Below, piece after piece: positions 10,240 to 19,020 of a DNA stretch of 64,000 nucleotides (position 1 is its first letter; each line of letters opens with the position of its first letter). The DNA lies in NCBI RefSeq assembly GCF_025151215.1, contig NZ_CP102286.1:868001-932000 (forward strand), written 5' to 3'. Position numbers and translations under genes: made by a program. The notes below the pieces were generated by a model, which made no database searches, had not been told where the DNA came from, and worked only from the letters and a program-made list of their open reading frames with translations. This stretch comes from Parabacteroides merdae ATCC 43184 (GTDB taxonomy: Bacteria; Bacteroidota; Bacteroidia; Bacteroidales; Tannerellaceae).

Positions 10240-11024
10240 TGACGAAATGGATGGCAAAAGGGTATTTGTGGCTACTGTTGGTGCTGCTATATTCCCCGAT
10301 TCTGATTATTATGATTTTCTCGTTTACCGAAGCGAAAGTCTTGGGAAACTGGACGGGATTTTCAACCAAATTGTATAGTTCGCTGTTTACAGGAGGCGTG
10401 CAGCGTTCGTTGGTGAGTGCGTTGTGGAATACGTTCGCCATTGCGATGATCGCGGCGACCGTCTCCACGCTGTTGGGTAGTATTGCGGCTATCGGTATTT
10501 TCAACCTGCGATCACGGACCCGCCAGGTAATGAATTTTGCTAATGCGATCCCGATGATGAATGCAGATATTATTACGGGCGTATCCCTTTTCCTGCTGTT
10601 CGTGAGTTTTGGCGTTTCACAGGGATTCACGACGGTCGTGCTGGCGCATATCACGTTCTGCACGCCCTATGTGGTGCTGAGTGTCATGCCACGCCTGAAA
10701 AAGATGAACCAGAATGTCTATGAGGCGGCGCTCGATTTGGGGGCGACTCCTTTCCAGGCGTTGCGCAAGGTGATCCTGCCGGAGATTCGTCCGGGCATGA
10801 TCAGCGGCTTTATACTGGCTTTTACGCTTTCGATCGATGATTTTGCTGTTACCATCTTTACGATCGGCAACGAGGGACTGGAAACCCTATCGACCTTTAT
10901 TTATGCGGATGCCCGCAAAGGGGGACTGACACCGGAGTTGCGTCCGCTGTCAACTATCATTTTCGTGACGGTGCTTGTCCTTTTGATTGTGATTAATAAA
11001 CGGGCGGAGAAGTCCAAAAGCTAA
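10236..11024 (+). CDS. potC: Spermidine/putrescine ABC transporter permease
   Basis: A 262-residue permease with six membrane segments and the EAA loop EAALDLGATPFQALRKVILPE. The start ATG overlaps the potB stop by 4 bp (ATGA), the classic arrangement for translational coupling. An ATG three bases on is a trivial alternative. Downstream potD begins after 16 bp, so all four subunits lie on one transcript. Confidence 0.92.
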   Translation: MMTKWMAKGYLWLLLVLLYSPILIIMIFSFTEAKVLGNWTGFSTKLYSSLFTGGVQRSLVSALWNTFAIAMIAATVSTLLGSIAAIGIFNLRSRTRQVMNFANAIPMMNADIITGVSLFLLFVSFGVSQGFTTVVLAHITFCTPYVVLSVMPRLKKMNQNVYEAALDLGATPFQALRKVILPEIRPGMISGFILAFTLSIDDFAVTIFTIGNEGLETLSTFIYADARKGGLTPELRPLSTIIFVTVLVLLIVINKRAEKSKS

Positions 11025-11040
11025 TGGAGAAAAGCAGGAA

Positions 11041-12369
11041 ATGAATAAACTGATTACAATAATAGCGAGTTGCCTCTTTCTTTTGACTTTCATGTCTTCA
11101 TGCAATCGTACGGATGAGGAGCGCAGTCATATTCTGAAAGTCTACAATTGGGCAGACTATATCGACGAGGATGTCTTGGCCGAATTTCCCGCTTGGTACA
11201 AGGAGCAGACCGGCGAAGATATCCGGATTATCTACCAGGTGTTCGATATCAATGAGATCATGCTTACCAAAATCGAACGCGGGCATGAAGATTTCGACCT
11301 GATCTGTCCGTCCGAATATATAATCGAACGGATGTTGAAGAAAAACCTTCTTGTCCCGATAGACCGCAATTTCGGAAAGACACCGGATTATCTGGATAAT
11401 GTCTCTCCCTATATCCGCGGGCAACTGAACAAGCTAAGCCAGCCGGGACGGAAAACGACCGACTATGTCGTCCCTTATATGTGGGGAACGGCTGGGATTT
11501 TGTATAACAAGCAGTTCGTGGAGGAGAAAGAGGTCGAAAGCTGGGAGTGTCTTTGGGATTCGAAGTTCAGAAACAAGATATTGATGAAAGACAGCTATCG
11601 TGACTCCTATGGTACGGCCATTATCTACGCCCATGCGAAGGAACTGGAAGATGGGACCGTGACGGTCGAGCAACTGATGAACGACAATTCTCCCGAAGCG
11701 ATCGCCATAGCCGAAGAACTTCTGAAAAAGATGAAACCCAACATTGCCGGTTGGGAAGCCGATTTCGGCAAGGAAATGATGACGAAAGGCAAAGCCTGGC
11801 TCAATTTTACCTGGAGCGGCGATGCGGTCTGGGCGATGGACGAAGCGGAGGCTGTCGGGGTGGAACTGGACTATGAAGTGCCCCGAGAAGGCAGCAATAT
11901 CTGGTATGACGGCTGGGCGATCCCTAAATATGCCCGTAATGTAAAGGCGGCCAGTTATTTTATTGATTATCTTTGTCGTCCGGACGTCGCTTTGCGGAAT
12001 ATGGATGCCATCGGTTACGTCAGTGCCATTGCGACTCCCGAAATTATGGAAGCCAAGATCGATTCGACAATCGAGACAGTTTCCGACTTGAGTTATTTCT
12101 TCGGTCCCGGTGCGGATAGCATCCGGATCAATCCGGTACAATACCCCGACCGCAAGGTGGTAGAACGTTGTGCCATGATCCGCGATTTCGGAGATCGGAC
12201 GGAACTTGTTTTGGAAATGTGGAGCCGCGTGAAAGGAGATAACTTGAATACAGGGATCGTCTTGCTGATCTTTGCCGTGTTCGGAGTGTTATTTGTCTGG
12301 CTGGTATATCGCAGGATACGTCAATATAAACAGCGGCAACGGCATCACCGGCGTCGTCGCCGCTGGTAG
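11041..12369 (+). CDS. potD: Polyamine-binding lipoprotein with a C-terminal membrane segment
   Basis: A 442-residue periplasmic solute-binding protein of the spermidine/putrescine family: it opens with the mature sequence LKVYNWADYIDEDVLAEF and carries the WxGD-type acidic ligand site in FTWSGDAVWAMDEAE. The signal ends in lipobox FMSSC (Cys21). Unusually, after the binding domain there is a hydrophobic helix (about 405-425, GIVLLIFAVFGVLFVWLVY) and then a very basic tail with many Arg and His. This would tether it at both ends, with the tail in the cytoplasm. It is the last gene of potABCD. Putrescine versus spermidine preference is not readable. Confidence 0.9.
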   Translation: MNKLITIIASCLFLLTFMSSCNRTDEERSHILKVYNWADYIDEDVLAEFPAWYKEQTGEDIRIIYQVFDINEIMLTKIERGHEDFDLICPSEYIIERMLKKNLLVPIDRNFGKTPDYLDNVSPYIRGQLNKLSQPGRKTTDYVVPYMWGTAGILYNKQFVEEKEVESWECLWDSKFRNKILMKDSYRDSYGTAIIYAHAKELEDGTVTVEQLMNDNSPEAIAIAEELLKKMKPNIAGWEADFGKEMMTKGKAWLNFTWSGDAVWAMDEAEAVGVELDYEVPREGSNIWYDGWAIPKYARNVKAASYFIDYLCRPDVALRNMDAIGYVSAIATPEIMEAKIDSTIETVSDLSYFFGPGADSIRINPVQYPDRKVVERCAMIRDFGDRTELVLEMWSRVKGDNLNTGIVLLIFAVFGVLFVWLVYRRIRQYKQRQRHHRRRRRW

Positions 12370-12422
12370 TAAATAGTTAGAATCAAAATTGTCGATTATC
12401 AATTGTCAATTAAAAGAAGGTC

Positions 12423-13055
12423 ATGGAAGGCATAAAAAATTTGGTTATAGATTTTGGCGGCGTGATTATCAATCTCACCCGTAATCGGTGCATCGAGGCA
12501 TTCGAGAGTTTGGGGGTCGCGAATATACGCGAGCAGATTGTCAATAACTACCAGCATAAGGATCTGTTCATGAAGATCGAGCTCGGTTCCATTACGGTAG
12601 CAGAGTTTCGCGAGGGTATCCGTCATCTGACCAGACAGCCTTTGACGGACGAACAGATAGATGCCGCCTGGATCGCCATGCTCGATGATGTTCCGGATTA
12701 TAAGCTGGATCTTTTGCTCGACCTCCGCAAGCGTTACAATACGATGCTGCTCAGCAATACGAACGAGATTCATTGGGACTGGTCGGAAAAGACCTGTTTT
12801 TCCTATAAAGGCTACCATGCTTCCGACTTTTTCAATCATATTTATCTTTCCTACCGCCTCCATCTGCTGAAACCCGATGCCGAAATTTTCGAATATGTCC
12901 TGCAAGATGCCGATATCCGTCCTGAAGAAACACTTTTCATAGATGATGCCGTCCCCAATTGCCGTACGGCGGAATCACTAGGATTCCATACCTATACGCC
13001 GCAACCTCGTGAAGACTGGTCGCATTTGTTTGGAATTATGAATCATAAATCATAA
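12423..13055 (+). CDS. HAD-superfamily phosphatase, YihX-like
   Basis: A 210-residue HAD subfamily IA hydrolase. The nucleophile Asp is in VIDFGGVI; as in YihX, the second Asp of the usual DxD is replaced by a small residue. Motif II is LLSNTNEIH, the Lys motif KPDAEIFEYVL and the acidic motif LFIDDAVPNC. YihX hydrolyses glucose-1-phosphate and related sugar phosphates; that substrate is inferred only. A good ribosome site AAGAAGG precedes ATG 12423. The gene runs convergent with the transporter on the other strand and their ends overlap by 6 bp. Confidence 0.85.
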   Translation: MEGIKNLVIDFGGVIINLTRNRCIEAFESLGVANIREQIVNNYQHKDLFMKIELGSITVAEFREGIRHLTRQPLTDEQIDAAWIAMLDDVPDYKLDLLLDLRKRYNTMLLSNTNEIHWDWSEKTCFSYKGYHASDFFNHIYLSYRLHLLKPDAEIFEYVLQDADIRPEETLFIDDAVPNCRTAESLGFHTYTPQPREDWSHLFGIMNHKS

Positions 13056-13736
13056 ATCTCTCACATTTAATATATTGTATGATGTCTCTACGTCATACAC
13101 ATCGTTACCGTCCACCTTCTTGATATAGTTTACAACACGGATGGTAACGGGAAGGATGATTACTTCATAGAGGGATTTCAGAACCGCCTGTGTCCCGATC
13201 ATAATGAAAAGTTCGCCTATCGGTATCAGTCCGGCGAAAGCGATCGGGAAAAAGATCATCGAATCGGCACTCTCGCCGACCAAAGTGGAGACGATGGCCC
13301 GTAAAGAGAAATTCTTTCCGGCTGAAGCAATCTTCATCTTACTCATCACGTAAGCATTCAGGAACGAACCGACAAGAAAAGCCATCAGGCTTGCTATGGC
13401 GATGCGCGGTGCCATTCCGAACACGAAGTTGAAACCTTCTTCGCCTTCCCAAAATGGGGCGGCAGGCAACATCACCGCCAATTGCGCAAATCCGATTACA
13501 AGGAAATTAGAAATGAATCCGCTCCAAATAATCAGGCGTGCCTTCTTGAATCCCCATACTTCGGCGATACAGTCATTGATGATATATGAGATCGGGAAAA
13601 CGATCAGTCCGGCAGTCGCTGTGATGCCGAATACCTGGATAACTTTGGTTTCTAACAGGTTTGAAGCTACCAGGCAGATATTGAACAGGATGCCTAACAG
13701 CATGAATGGTACGGTTACAGTAGATGTCTTCTGCAT
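13050..13736 (-). CDS. Queuosine precursor transporter, YhhQ/VUT family
   Basis: A 228-residue membrane protein with about six helices. VIVFPISYIINDCIAEVWG-like, WSGFISN and the late motif LVGESADSMIFFPIAF identify the YhhQ (DUF165) family that imports preQ0/preQ1 for tRNA queuosine. The family assignment is strong; the exact substrate is inferred. A -7 box TATCTTTG lies on this strand at 13810-13817, giving a 70-nt leader. I looked there for a preQ1 riboswitch and could not match one. The 3' end overlaps the convergent HAD gene. Confidence 0.88.
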   Translation of the reverse strand: MQKTSTVTVPFMLLGILFNICLVASNLLETKVIQVFGITATAGLIVFPISYIINDCIAEVWGFKKARLIIWSGFISNFLVIGFAQLAVMLPAAPFWEGEEGFNFVFGMAPRIAIASLMAFLVGSFLNAYVMSKMKIASAGKNFSLRAIVSTLVGESADSMIFFPIAFAGLIPIGELFIMIGTQAVLKSLYEVIILPVTIRVVNYIKKVDGNDVYDVETSYNILNVRDL

Positions 13737-13809
13737 ATTTCTTGTTTTTAACGAGGTTTATCAAGCACTCGGTGAATAATATAAAGGAACGTTTTTGGTA
13801 TTCCGAGGG

Positions 13810-13817
13810 CAAAGATA
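13810..13817 (-). promoter_or_regulatory. -7 promoter element of the queuosine precursor transporter gene
   Basis: TATCTTTG on the minus strand, 74 bp before the ATG. The leader contains a possible CTCGG/CCGAG pairing around an internal GGAA/TTCC hairpin, of unknown role. Confidence 0.5.
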
Positions 13818-13961
13818 GTGATATTTTTATTTATGCCTATTATATGTGACAGCCGAATGAGGCGATAAGCAGCCTTAAAACCGACAGAAAGAGAATCGCC
13901 ATTTCTCTGTCACTCTATCACATTTTGTCTTGTATGTGTTGATATCCATGTTGTGCAAGGT

Positions 13962-13988
13962 GTGATACATGCCGGATTCATGTATCAC
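13962..13988. repeat. Perfect 10-bp inverted repeat among TATCAC repeats
   Basis: GTGATACATG (13962-13971) and CATGTATCAC (13979-13988) with a 7-nt spacer CCGGATT. Further copies of the half site follow: TGTATCAC at 13992-13999 and a TGTGTCAC variant just after, with CTATCAC upstream near 13915. Looks like a dimeric protein-binding site with extra half sites. Confidence 0.7.
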
Positions 13989-14098
13989 GCCTGTATCACA
14001 CTGTGTCACACATCCGACTGGGATTTTAGCAATATATATATGATCTTTCTGCTAAGTATGTATCTTAATTACAAAGGATTAGTATGATATGGCTCCGA

Positions 14099-14191
14099 AC
14101 ACCCGGGTGTACCCTTTTCGGACATCCGGGTGTGGGGGGTGGTAACATCCGGGTGTAGAAAGCCGGAAGATGGGGGTGTTGTCAACCATTT
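14099..14191. repeat. Four 23-bp-spaced copies of an 11-bp motif
   Basis: CACCCGGGTGT at 14100, CATCCGGGTGT at 14123 and again at 14146, and a weaker GATGGGGGTGT at 14169: each starts exactly 23 bp after the last while the 12 intervening bases differ. The first copy extends to the 12-bp palindrome ACACCCGGGTGT (14099-14110). Constant phase with variable spacers suggests an array of protein-binding sites. Confidence 0.75.
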
Positions 14192-14321
14192 CTGCTTACT
14201 TTCCGCTCTTTTTCTGCTTGTCTTTAGTAAAAAAGTGCCTTAGGATGGTGAAATGGCTTCTGCATAAATGCATATCGGTACGTTTCCTTTCGTTTTGTGG
14301 ATAGATGTTTTCCTGCTTGAA

Positions 14322-14501
14322 TCAGAACCGGTTGCGCAGTTCCTCCGATGCCTTGTAGCGGACTAACGACATATAGCCGGCTCCCATCCGTAAGTTCGGC
14401 AAAATGCGATAATTGATTTCTCCTATGGTAAGGAACCATCCGGCTTCCCTGAAATCGTCTCGCGGACGGATATTTTTACATAAATACCTGATAATTCTGG
14501 A
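14322..14501 (-). pseudogene. C-terminal remnant of an outer-membrane beta-barrel-like protein
   Basis: A frame opens right after a stop codon and runs about 59 residues to TGA at 14322. There is no start codon near its beginning. The readable text REAGWFLTIGEINYRILPN, followed by RMGAGYMSLVRYKASEELRNRF, has the alternating pattern and C-terminal Phe typical of barrel proteins. Nothing upstream continues it, so the rest has been lost. Which family it belonged to is not clear. Confidence 0.45.
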
Positions 14502-14589
14502 TTATAATTCCCCTGAGAGGCTGTTTGGTTTTTGTGTCCAATGATTTGAGATGGCCGGGAGGACGTTTAAAGTTGCCGGTCGGGATATT

Positions 14590-16131
14590 TTAGTAGATGT
14601 TGGCCATGCTAACCAGTGGCTCGTACAGTTTCTCTATATCTTGGGCGTCCAGTTCGATGGTGAGCTGGTCACCGGGGAGTATGGTTTGTCCGGTGGGGGA
14701 GATGTCTTTGCGGTCGCGGTGGATATTCATGATTATGCAATGGTTGGGAAGTTCGAGCGTATCGACCTCCTTGCGGTCGAAATAGGCTCCGGCCATCACT
14801 TCCACGTCCAAAGTCAGCCGCTTCTGCTCACGGAAGGCCGGTTTGTTGATCATCTCTTCATAGAACATTACGTTGAACGGCTTTATTCCCAACAGTTCCG
14901 TGAAATAATAAGTGAGTCCTCCTACGACGATGGAAGGATAGAAAACTTCGAAATGCCCTGTGATCTCCGTAATCAGGATAATGGCTGTGATAGGAGTGCG
15001 CACGACGGCGACCAGGAAGGCGCCCATTCCGATCAGCATGACATAGCTCACACTTTCCATCCTGACGATCCCGTGTTGCACCAGGATGAGGGCATAGAGC
15101 TTACCGGTCAGTCCGCCTGTCACCAGAGTCGGGATAAAGTTCCCTCCCGGCAATCCGGAGGAGAAGGAAAAAACGGTAAATACCATGTGCAGGAACATCA
15201 TCCCTGCAATCCAATAGATATTGCTGTTGCCGCCTTCCGCCTGTTGCATCAGGAACTGCTCGCCTCCACCGGTCAGATCAGTGACCGTCAGCGAAATGAT
15301 GTATGCCATGCCCAGAAGACCTAACAGCTTGATATATTCGGGTTGCCGGATGGCCGGGTACATCCGTTTGGCGTATAGCATCAGCAGTGAATAGAGTTTG
15401 CCGAAAACCGATACGATGACGGCAAACAGGATATACAGCTTGATATGCAGTCCCATCGACAGGTCGGGCACGATGGCCTGTATGTCGTGGTACGGGTTGA
15501 TCGGGAAAATCGTACTGGCGATCGCTCCGGCGACGACACCGGCCAGGATCGTCGTGATAGCCGTTTTCGGAGCATCGAAGCGTTCGATCGATTCGATCAC
15601 CAGCGTAGCGGCGGCAAGAGGAGCGGCAAAGGCAGCTGCCAGTCCTGCGCCTGCGCCTGCGGCAAGGAGCTGTTTGCGTTCGCCGCTCAGGATATGTCCC
15701 CATTTGCTGACCAGGTCACCTATGTAGGAACCCATTTGTACAGAAGGTCCCTCGCGTCCCATCGAGAGACCGCTGCTGAGTGTCAGCACACCACCCGCAA
15801 ACTTAGCCAGCAGTTGGCGAAAGGAATGTGCATACTCGATGCGTCCATTGATAACGCCCCGTGTCTGCGAAATGCCTCCGCCTCCGATGTAAGGCCACCG
15901 TCTGGCCATCCGGGCGACGAAGCAGAGGATACCCCATAGGGCAAGGAATAAGACGATATGGTAATACCAGGGAGGCGAAGACTGGAAGAAGTTCTTCCGC
16001 ATATTGAAGAATAGTTGCAGCAGATAGTGGTAAGGAACCGCCACCAATCCGGTCAGCAGTCCTACGATCAGACTCACGAAATAGAGTCTGGCATCTACCA
16101 GCTTCAGTTTTACTATCCGATTAATCTTCAT
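14590..16131 (-). CDS. ClC-family chloride channel/antiporter with C-terminal RCK-type domain
   Basis: A 513-residue protein. The ClC signature GREGPSVQMGSYIG carries the gating Glu, and GLPGGNFIPTLVTGG is the second anion-binding loop. About ten to twelve membrane helices end near residue 400. The last 80 residues (CIIMNIHRDRKDISPTGQTI..LPGDQLTIELDAQDI) resemble a TrkA-C/RCK_C regulatory domain. It starts 46 bp after the stop of the preceding minus-strand gene, so the two may be co-transcribed. Whether it is a channel or an H+/Cl- exchanger cannot be decided here. Confidence 0.92.
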   Translation of the reverse strand: MKINRIVKLKLVDARLYFVSLIVGLLTGLVAVPYHYLLQLFFNMRKNFFQSSPPWYYHIVLFLALWGILCFVARMARRWPYIGGGGISQTRGVINGRIEYAHSFRQLLAKFAGGVLTLSSGLSMGREGPSVQMGSYIGDLVSKWGHILSGERKQLLAAGAGAGLAAAFAAPLAAATLVIESIERFDAPKTAITTILAGVVAGAIASTIFPINPYHDIQAIVPDLSMGLHIKLYILFAVIVSVFGKLYSLLMLYAKRMYPAIRQPEYIKLLGLLGMAYIISLTVTDLTGGGEQFLMQQAEGGNSNIYWIAGMMFLHMVFTVFSFSSGLPGGNFIPTLVTGGLTGKLYALILVQHGIVRMESVSYVMLIGMGAFLVAVVRTPITAIILITEITGHFEVFYPSIVVGGLTYYFTELLGIKPFNVMFYEEMINKPAFREQKRLTLDVEVMAGAYFDRKEVDTLELPNHCIIMNIHRDRKDISPTGQTILPGDQLTIELDAQDIEKLYEPLVSMANIY

Positions 16132-16177
16132 CTTCCCTTAAACAGGGAGCGAAGGCCGTTGGTTTAGCTTTCAATTC

Positions 16178-17038
16178 TCAAAAGCATCTGATATATCCCA
16201 ACGAATAAGTCTCGTACAGGTTATCCTTCATTCCGTGTGTATACCGGAAGGAGATTATGTTTTTCTTGATCTCGTATCTGAGGTTGTTGCGCCAATGTAT
16301 GGGGCGGTCACCGTTGTTTTCGTATCCGTAAAACCCGGCCAGGTTGGTGGCGAGCGTGAAGCCTCTGTATTTACCGGTGAACCCGACTCCGTATGAGATG
16401 GCGTCGTTCTGGCGATGCACCATGTCGTTCGTCATCCAGCAATAGAACCCGGCGAGCGCCTGCATACGGATCGAGGCCTTCCCGTCGGCACTTTTCCACA
16501 GGTTACGCCCCATGTTTACGTCGAACCAGTAGGAGGCGGCATCGGTAAAACGGGCGTCGCACAGGCGGCCTCCGCTGGCTGTCTTGATGTTGGCGCTAAT
16601 GGTCGCGTCTACCCATTTCTCGCTTTTCAGGACTTGGAAAAAGGAGCTGATAACGATGTCGCCGTTATATTTGATCGGGCTTTCCGTATCCACGGCAAAG
16701 CGTTCGTCACGCGTTTCCGGTGTCATCTTATATTTTTCCTTGAAGCACCAGTTCACTTCGATTCCCGCGCGCCCCCTGAAGAAGGGCAGCAGGGCACGCC
16801 CCACGATGTCCCAGGTCTTGTCACCCGTATAATAATGGTATTCGCCCCGTACTTCCACTTCGTACCGCTCGCTCACCTGTCCGTCCCTCATTTCCGGGAT
16901 CGGAAAGGCGTTCGGACCGAAATAGCGCGGAGAATATATGAGCAGTTCTGTTTTGTCGCGCCAACTGTCGGCATGGCTATAAGTGGCTGAAAAGACAAAT
17001 ACGAATGTTATCAATAATATTCGGGATAAATATTTCAT
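16178..17038 (-). CDS. Conserved outer-membrane protein of unknown function
   Basis: A 286-residue protein that begins with a clear signal peptide (MKYLSRILLITFVFVFSATY..SHA). ATG 17038 (or 17041) is chosen because the frame upstream runs through the promoter. The mature part has regular amphipathic strands, many aromatic residues and ends in ...GYIRCF, consistent with a beta barrel of roughly 10-12 strands. I do not recognise a specific family, although the layout resembles DUF2490-type barrels. It precedes clc on the same strand by 46 bp. Confidence 0.75.
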   Translation of the reverse strand: MKYLSRILLITFVFVFSATYSHADSWRDKTELLIYSPRYFGPNAFPIPEMRDGQVSERYEVEVRGEYHYYTGDKTWDIVGRALLPFFRGRAGIEVNWCFKEKYKMTPETRDERFAVDTESPIKYNGDIVISSFFQVLKSEKWVDATISANIKTASGGRLCDARFTDAASYWFDVNMGRNLWKSADGKASIRMQALAGFYCWMTNDMVHRQNDAISYGVGFTGKYRGFTLATNLAGFYGYENNGDRPIHWRNNLRYEIKKNIISFRYTHGMKDNLYETYSLGYIRCF

Positions 17039-17064
17039 CATGGATGTATTTTTTCTTAAGGCCA

Positions 17065-17100
17065 CAAAAGTACATATTTCATATTGATTTAGTACATTTG
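17065..17100. promoter_or_regulatory. Divergent -7 boxes between the outer-membrane gene and the ThuA gene
   Basis: Minus strand TACTTTTG at 17065-17072 serves the outer-membrane gene; plus strand TACATTTG at 17093-17100 serves the ThuA gene. Both fit TAnnTTTG. The 90-bp intergenic region is thus shared. Confidence 0.6.
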
Positions 17101-17131
17101 CCTCAAACAAATCTTTAAACCATAAAGTACC

Positions 17132-18046
17132 ATGAGACATTTACATTTTGGGAAGCTGTTTTTTGTTGTCTTTTCCCTCTTGTTAGCCTATACGGTTTCG
17201 GCGCGTAAACCGATTAAAACATTACTGATCACAGGACAAAACAACCATAACTGGCAGGTGAGCCATGTTGTGCTGAAACAAATCCTGGAAAATTCCGGTC
17301 GTTTTGATGTGGACTTTGTCATCTCTCCCGAACAGGGCAAGGATATGTCCGGTTTTGTGCTCGACTTTAGCCCTTACCAGTTGGTAGTGCTGGACTATAA
17401 CGGAGATTCGTGGCCGGAGGAGACGAACCGCCGCTTCCTGGAATATGTGCAGAACGGCGGTGGTGTTGTCATTTATCATGCAGCCGACAATGCTTTCTCC
17501 AAATGGCCGGAGTTCAATAGGATCTGTGCTTTGGGTGGTTGGGAAGGACGTAATGAGAATTCCGGCCCTTATGTGTATTGGAAGGACGGAAAACTGGTCA
17601 AGGACAGTTCGGCGGGTCCGGGTGGTTCTCATGGACGCCAGCACGAATATGTGCTGAACGGGCGTGACAAGGTGCATCCGGTTGTGAAGGGCCTGCCTTT
17701 AAAATGGCGTCATGCCAAAGATGAACTTTACGACCGTATGCGGGGACCGGGCAATATCCGGGATATTTTGTACACGGCCTATTCGGATAAGGAAACAAAC
17801 GGTTCCGGTCGTGAAGAACCGCTGGTATTTACGGTCGATTACGGGAATGCTCGCATCTTCCATACGATGCTTGGCCATGCCGGTGCTACTACGGAAGATA
17901 ATATAGCAATGCAATGTACGGGCTTCCAGGTGCTTTTGCTTCGTGGCGCCGAATGGGCGGCAACCGGAAAAGTAACCCAGAAAGTCCCGAAAGATTTCCC
18001 GACGGAGACTACTTGTTCTTATCGGAAAGATTATAAGGAGAATTGA
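17132..18046 (+). CDS. ThuA-like domain protein, exported
   Basis: A 304-residue protein with a signal peptide cleaved near residue 24 (VSA-RK). The class I glutamine-amidotransferase-like ThuA fold is indicated by KTLLITGQNNHNW at the start of the domain, YQLVVLDYNGD, the GGGVVIYHAADNAF loop and HTMLGHAG near the end. ThuA-like proteins are linked to carbohydrate metabolism (trehalose utilisation in Sinorhizobium), but the reaction is not established for this type. The stop codon lies inside a perfect hairpin shared with the convergent cysK gene. Confidence 0.85.
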   Translation: MRHLHFGKLFFVVFSLLLAYTVSARKPIKTLLITGQNNHNWQVSHVVLKQILENSGRFDVDFVISPEQGKDMSGFVLDFSPYQLVVLDYNGDSWPEETNRRFLEYVQNGGGVVIYHAADNAFSKWPEFNRICALGGWEGRNENSGPYVYWKDGKLVKDSSAGPGGSHGRQHEYVLNGRDKVHPVVKGLPLKWRHAKDELYDRMRGPGNIRDILYTAYSDKETNGSGREEPLVFTVDYGNARIFHTMLGHAGATTEDNIAMQCTGFQVLLLRGAEWAATGKVTQKVPKDFPTETTCSYRKDYKEN

Positions 18047-18065
18047 CAATTATCAATTGTCAATT
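18041..18065. terminator. Bidirectional hairpin between ThuA gene and cysK
   Basis: AATTGACAATT (18041-18051) and AATTGTCAATT (18055-18065) form an 11-bp perfect stem with a 3-nt loop, between two convergent genes. It is AT-rich with no GC core, so it is a weak terminator by bacterial standards; similar sequences recur between other genes here. Confidence 0.5.
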
Positions 18066-18066
18066 C

Positions 18067-19008
18067 TTAAAGCGGATATTCCTCGAACGCATACAATGCT
18101 GTAGACAAATATCTCTCGCCCGTATCCGGTAATAATGCTACAATCGTTTTCCCTTCGTTCTCCGGGAGACGGGCCAGTTGCACGGCGGCATATACGGCTG
18201 CTCCGGAAGAAATGCCGACCAACAGGCCTTCCTTTTGTGCCAGTTCGCGTGATGTGCGGATGGCGTCGTCTCCTTCTACCTGGATGATTTCATCGACCAC
18301 CGAGCTGTCGTAGGTTTTAGGGATAAAGCCCGCGCCGATCCCCTGTATCTTGTGCGGTCCGGGTTTACCGCCTGAGAGCACAGCCGAGTCGGTCGGTTCT
18401 ACAGCGACGATTTTGACATCCGGATTGTGCGCTTTCAGTCCTTTGCCAACGCCGCTTACCGTACCGCCCGTTCCGACTCCTGCGACGAAGATATCGACTT
18501 TGCCGTCCGTATCGCGCCAGATTTCCTGTGCGGTTGTTTTAGCATGCCGGGCAGGGTTTGCCGGGTTTTCAAACTGTTGCAGGATAATGGAGCCGGGTGT
18601 TTCATCACGCAATGCTTCCGCTTTGGCGATGGCACCTTTCATCCCTTCCGTTCCGGGAGTGAGGATCAGGTTGGCTCCTAATGCTTTCAGTAGGTTACGA
18701 CGTTCCAGGCTCATGGTTTCGGGCATTGTCAGTACCAATTTATAACCTTTGGCGGCCGAGACGAAAGCCAGTCCTACGCCGGTGTTCCCGCTGGTCGGCT
18801 CTATGATTGTTGCTCCCGGTTTCAGCAAGCCCTTTTCTTCCGCATCTTCGATCATTGCCAATGCAATGCGGTCTTTTACGCTACCTGCCGGGTTGAAATA
18901 TTCCAGCTTTCCGATTACTTTCGCTTTCAGCCCTTTACTTGCGTTGAAGTTTGAGAACTCCAACAACGGTGTATTGCCTATGAGGTCAGTCAGTTTTTTT
19001 GCTATCAT
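18067..19008 (-). CDS. cysK: Cysteine synthase A (O-acetylserine sulfhydrylase)
   Basis: A 313-residue PLP enzyme that makes cysteine from O-acetylserine and sulfide. The PLP lysine is Lys45 in [11 protein letters not shown]; the substrate loop is EPTSGNTG and the phosphate cup is [12 protein letters not shown]. Length is normal for the family. It begins only 12 bp after the menF stop on the same strand and so probably shares its transcript, an odd metabolic partner. Confidence 0.96.
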   Translation of the reverse strand: MIAKKLTDLIGNTPLLEFSNFNASKGLKAKVIGKLEYFNPAGSVKDRIALAMIEDAEEKGLLKPGATIIEPTSGNTGVGLAFVSAAKGYKLVLTMPETMSLERRNLLKALGANLILTPGTEGMKGAIAKAEALRDETPGSIILQQFENPANPARHAKTTAQEIWRDTDGKVDIFVAGVGTGGTVSGVGKGLKAHNPDVKIVAVEPTDSAVLSGGKPGPHKIQGIGAGFIPKTYDSSVVDEIIQVEGDDAIRTSRELAQKEGLLVGISSGAAVYAAVQLARLPENEGKTIVALLPDTGERYLSTALYAFEEYPL

Positions 19009-19020
19009 GGGTTATATTAT

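Larger units (their letters stand above)
13823..14589. other. 770-bp gene-poor stretch with ordered repeats
   Basis: No intact gene is visible between the transporter promoter and the end of clc. The region holds several TATCAC-type repeats with a perfect 10-bp inverted repeat (13962-13988), an 11-bp motif repeated at a 23-bp period (14100-14179) and a decayed protein fragment on the minus strand (14322-14501). It could be a regulatory island, a replication- or mobile-element relic, or a degraded locus. Confidence 0.7.

Noticed and set aside
13737..13810. Possible preQ1 riboswitch before the queuosine precursor transporter
   Set aside because: The leader has stems and an A-rich part, but the preQ1-I loop/tail pairing and the conserved CTAA-type end cannot be matched, nor can class II or III.
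14551..15939. Long plus-strand frames opposite clc (up to 257 codons)
   Set aside because: Shadows of the minus-strand ClC gene, which has clear family motifs; the plus-strand text has none.
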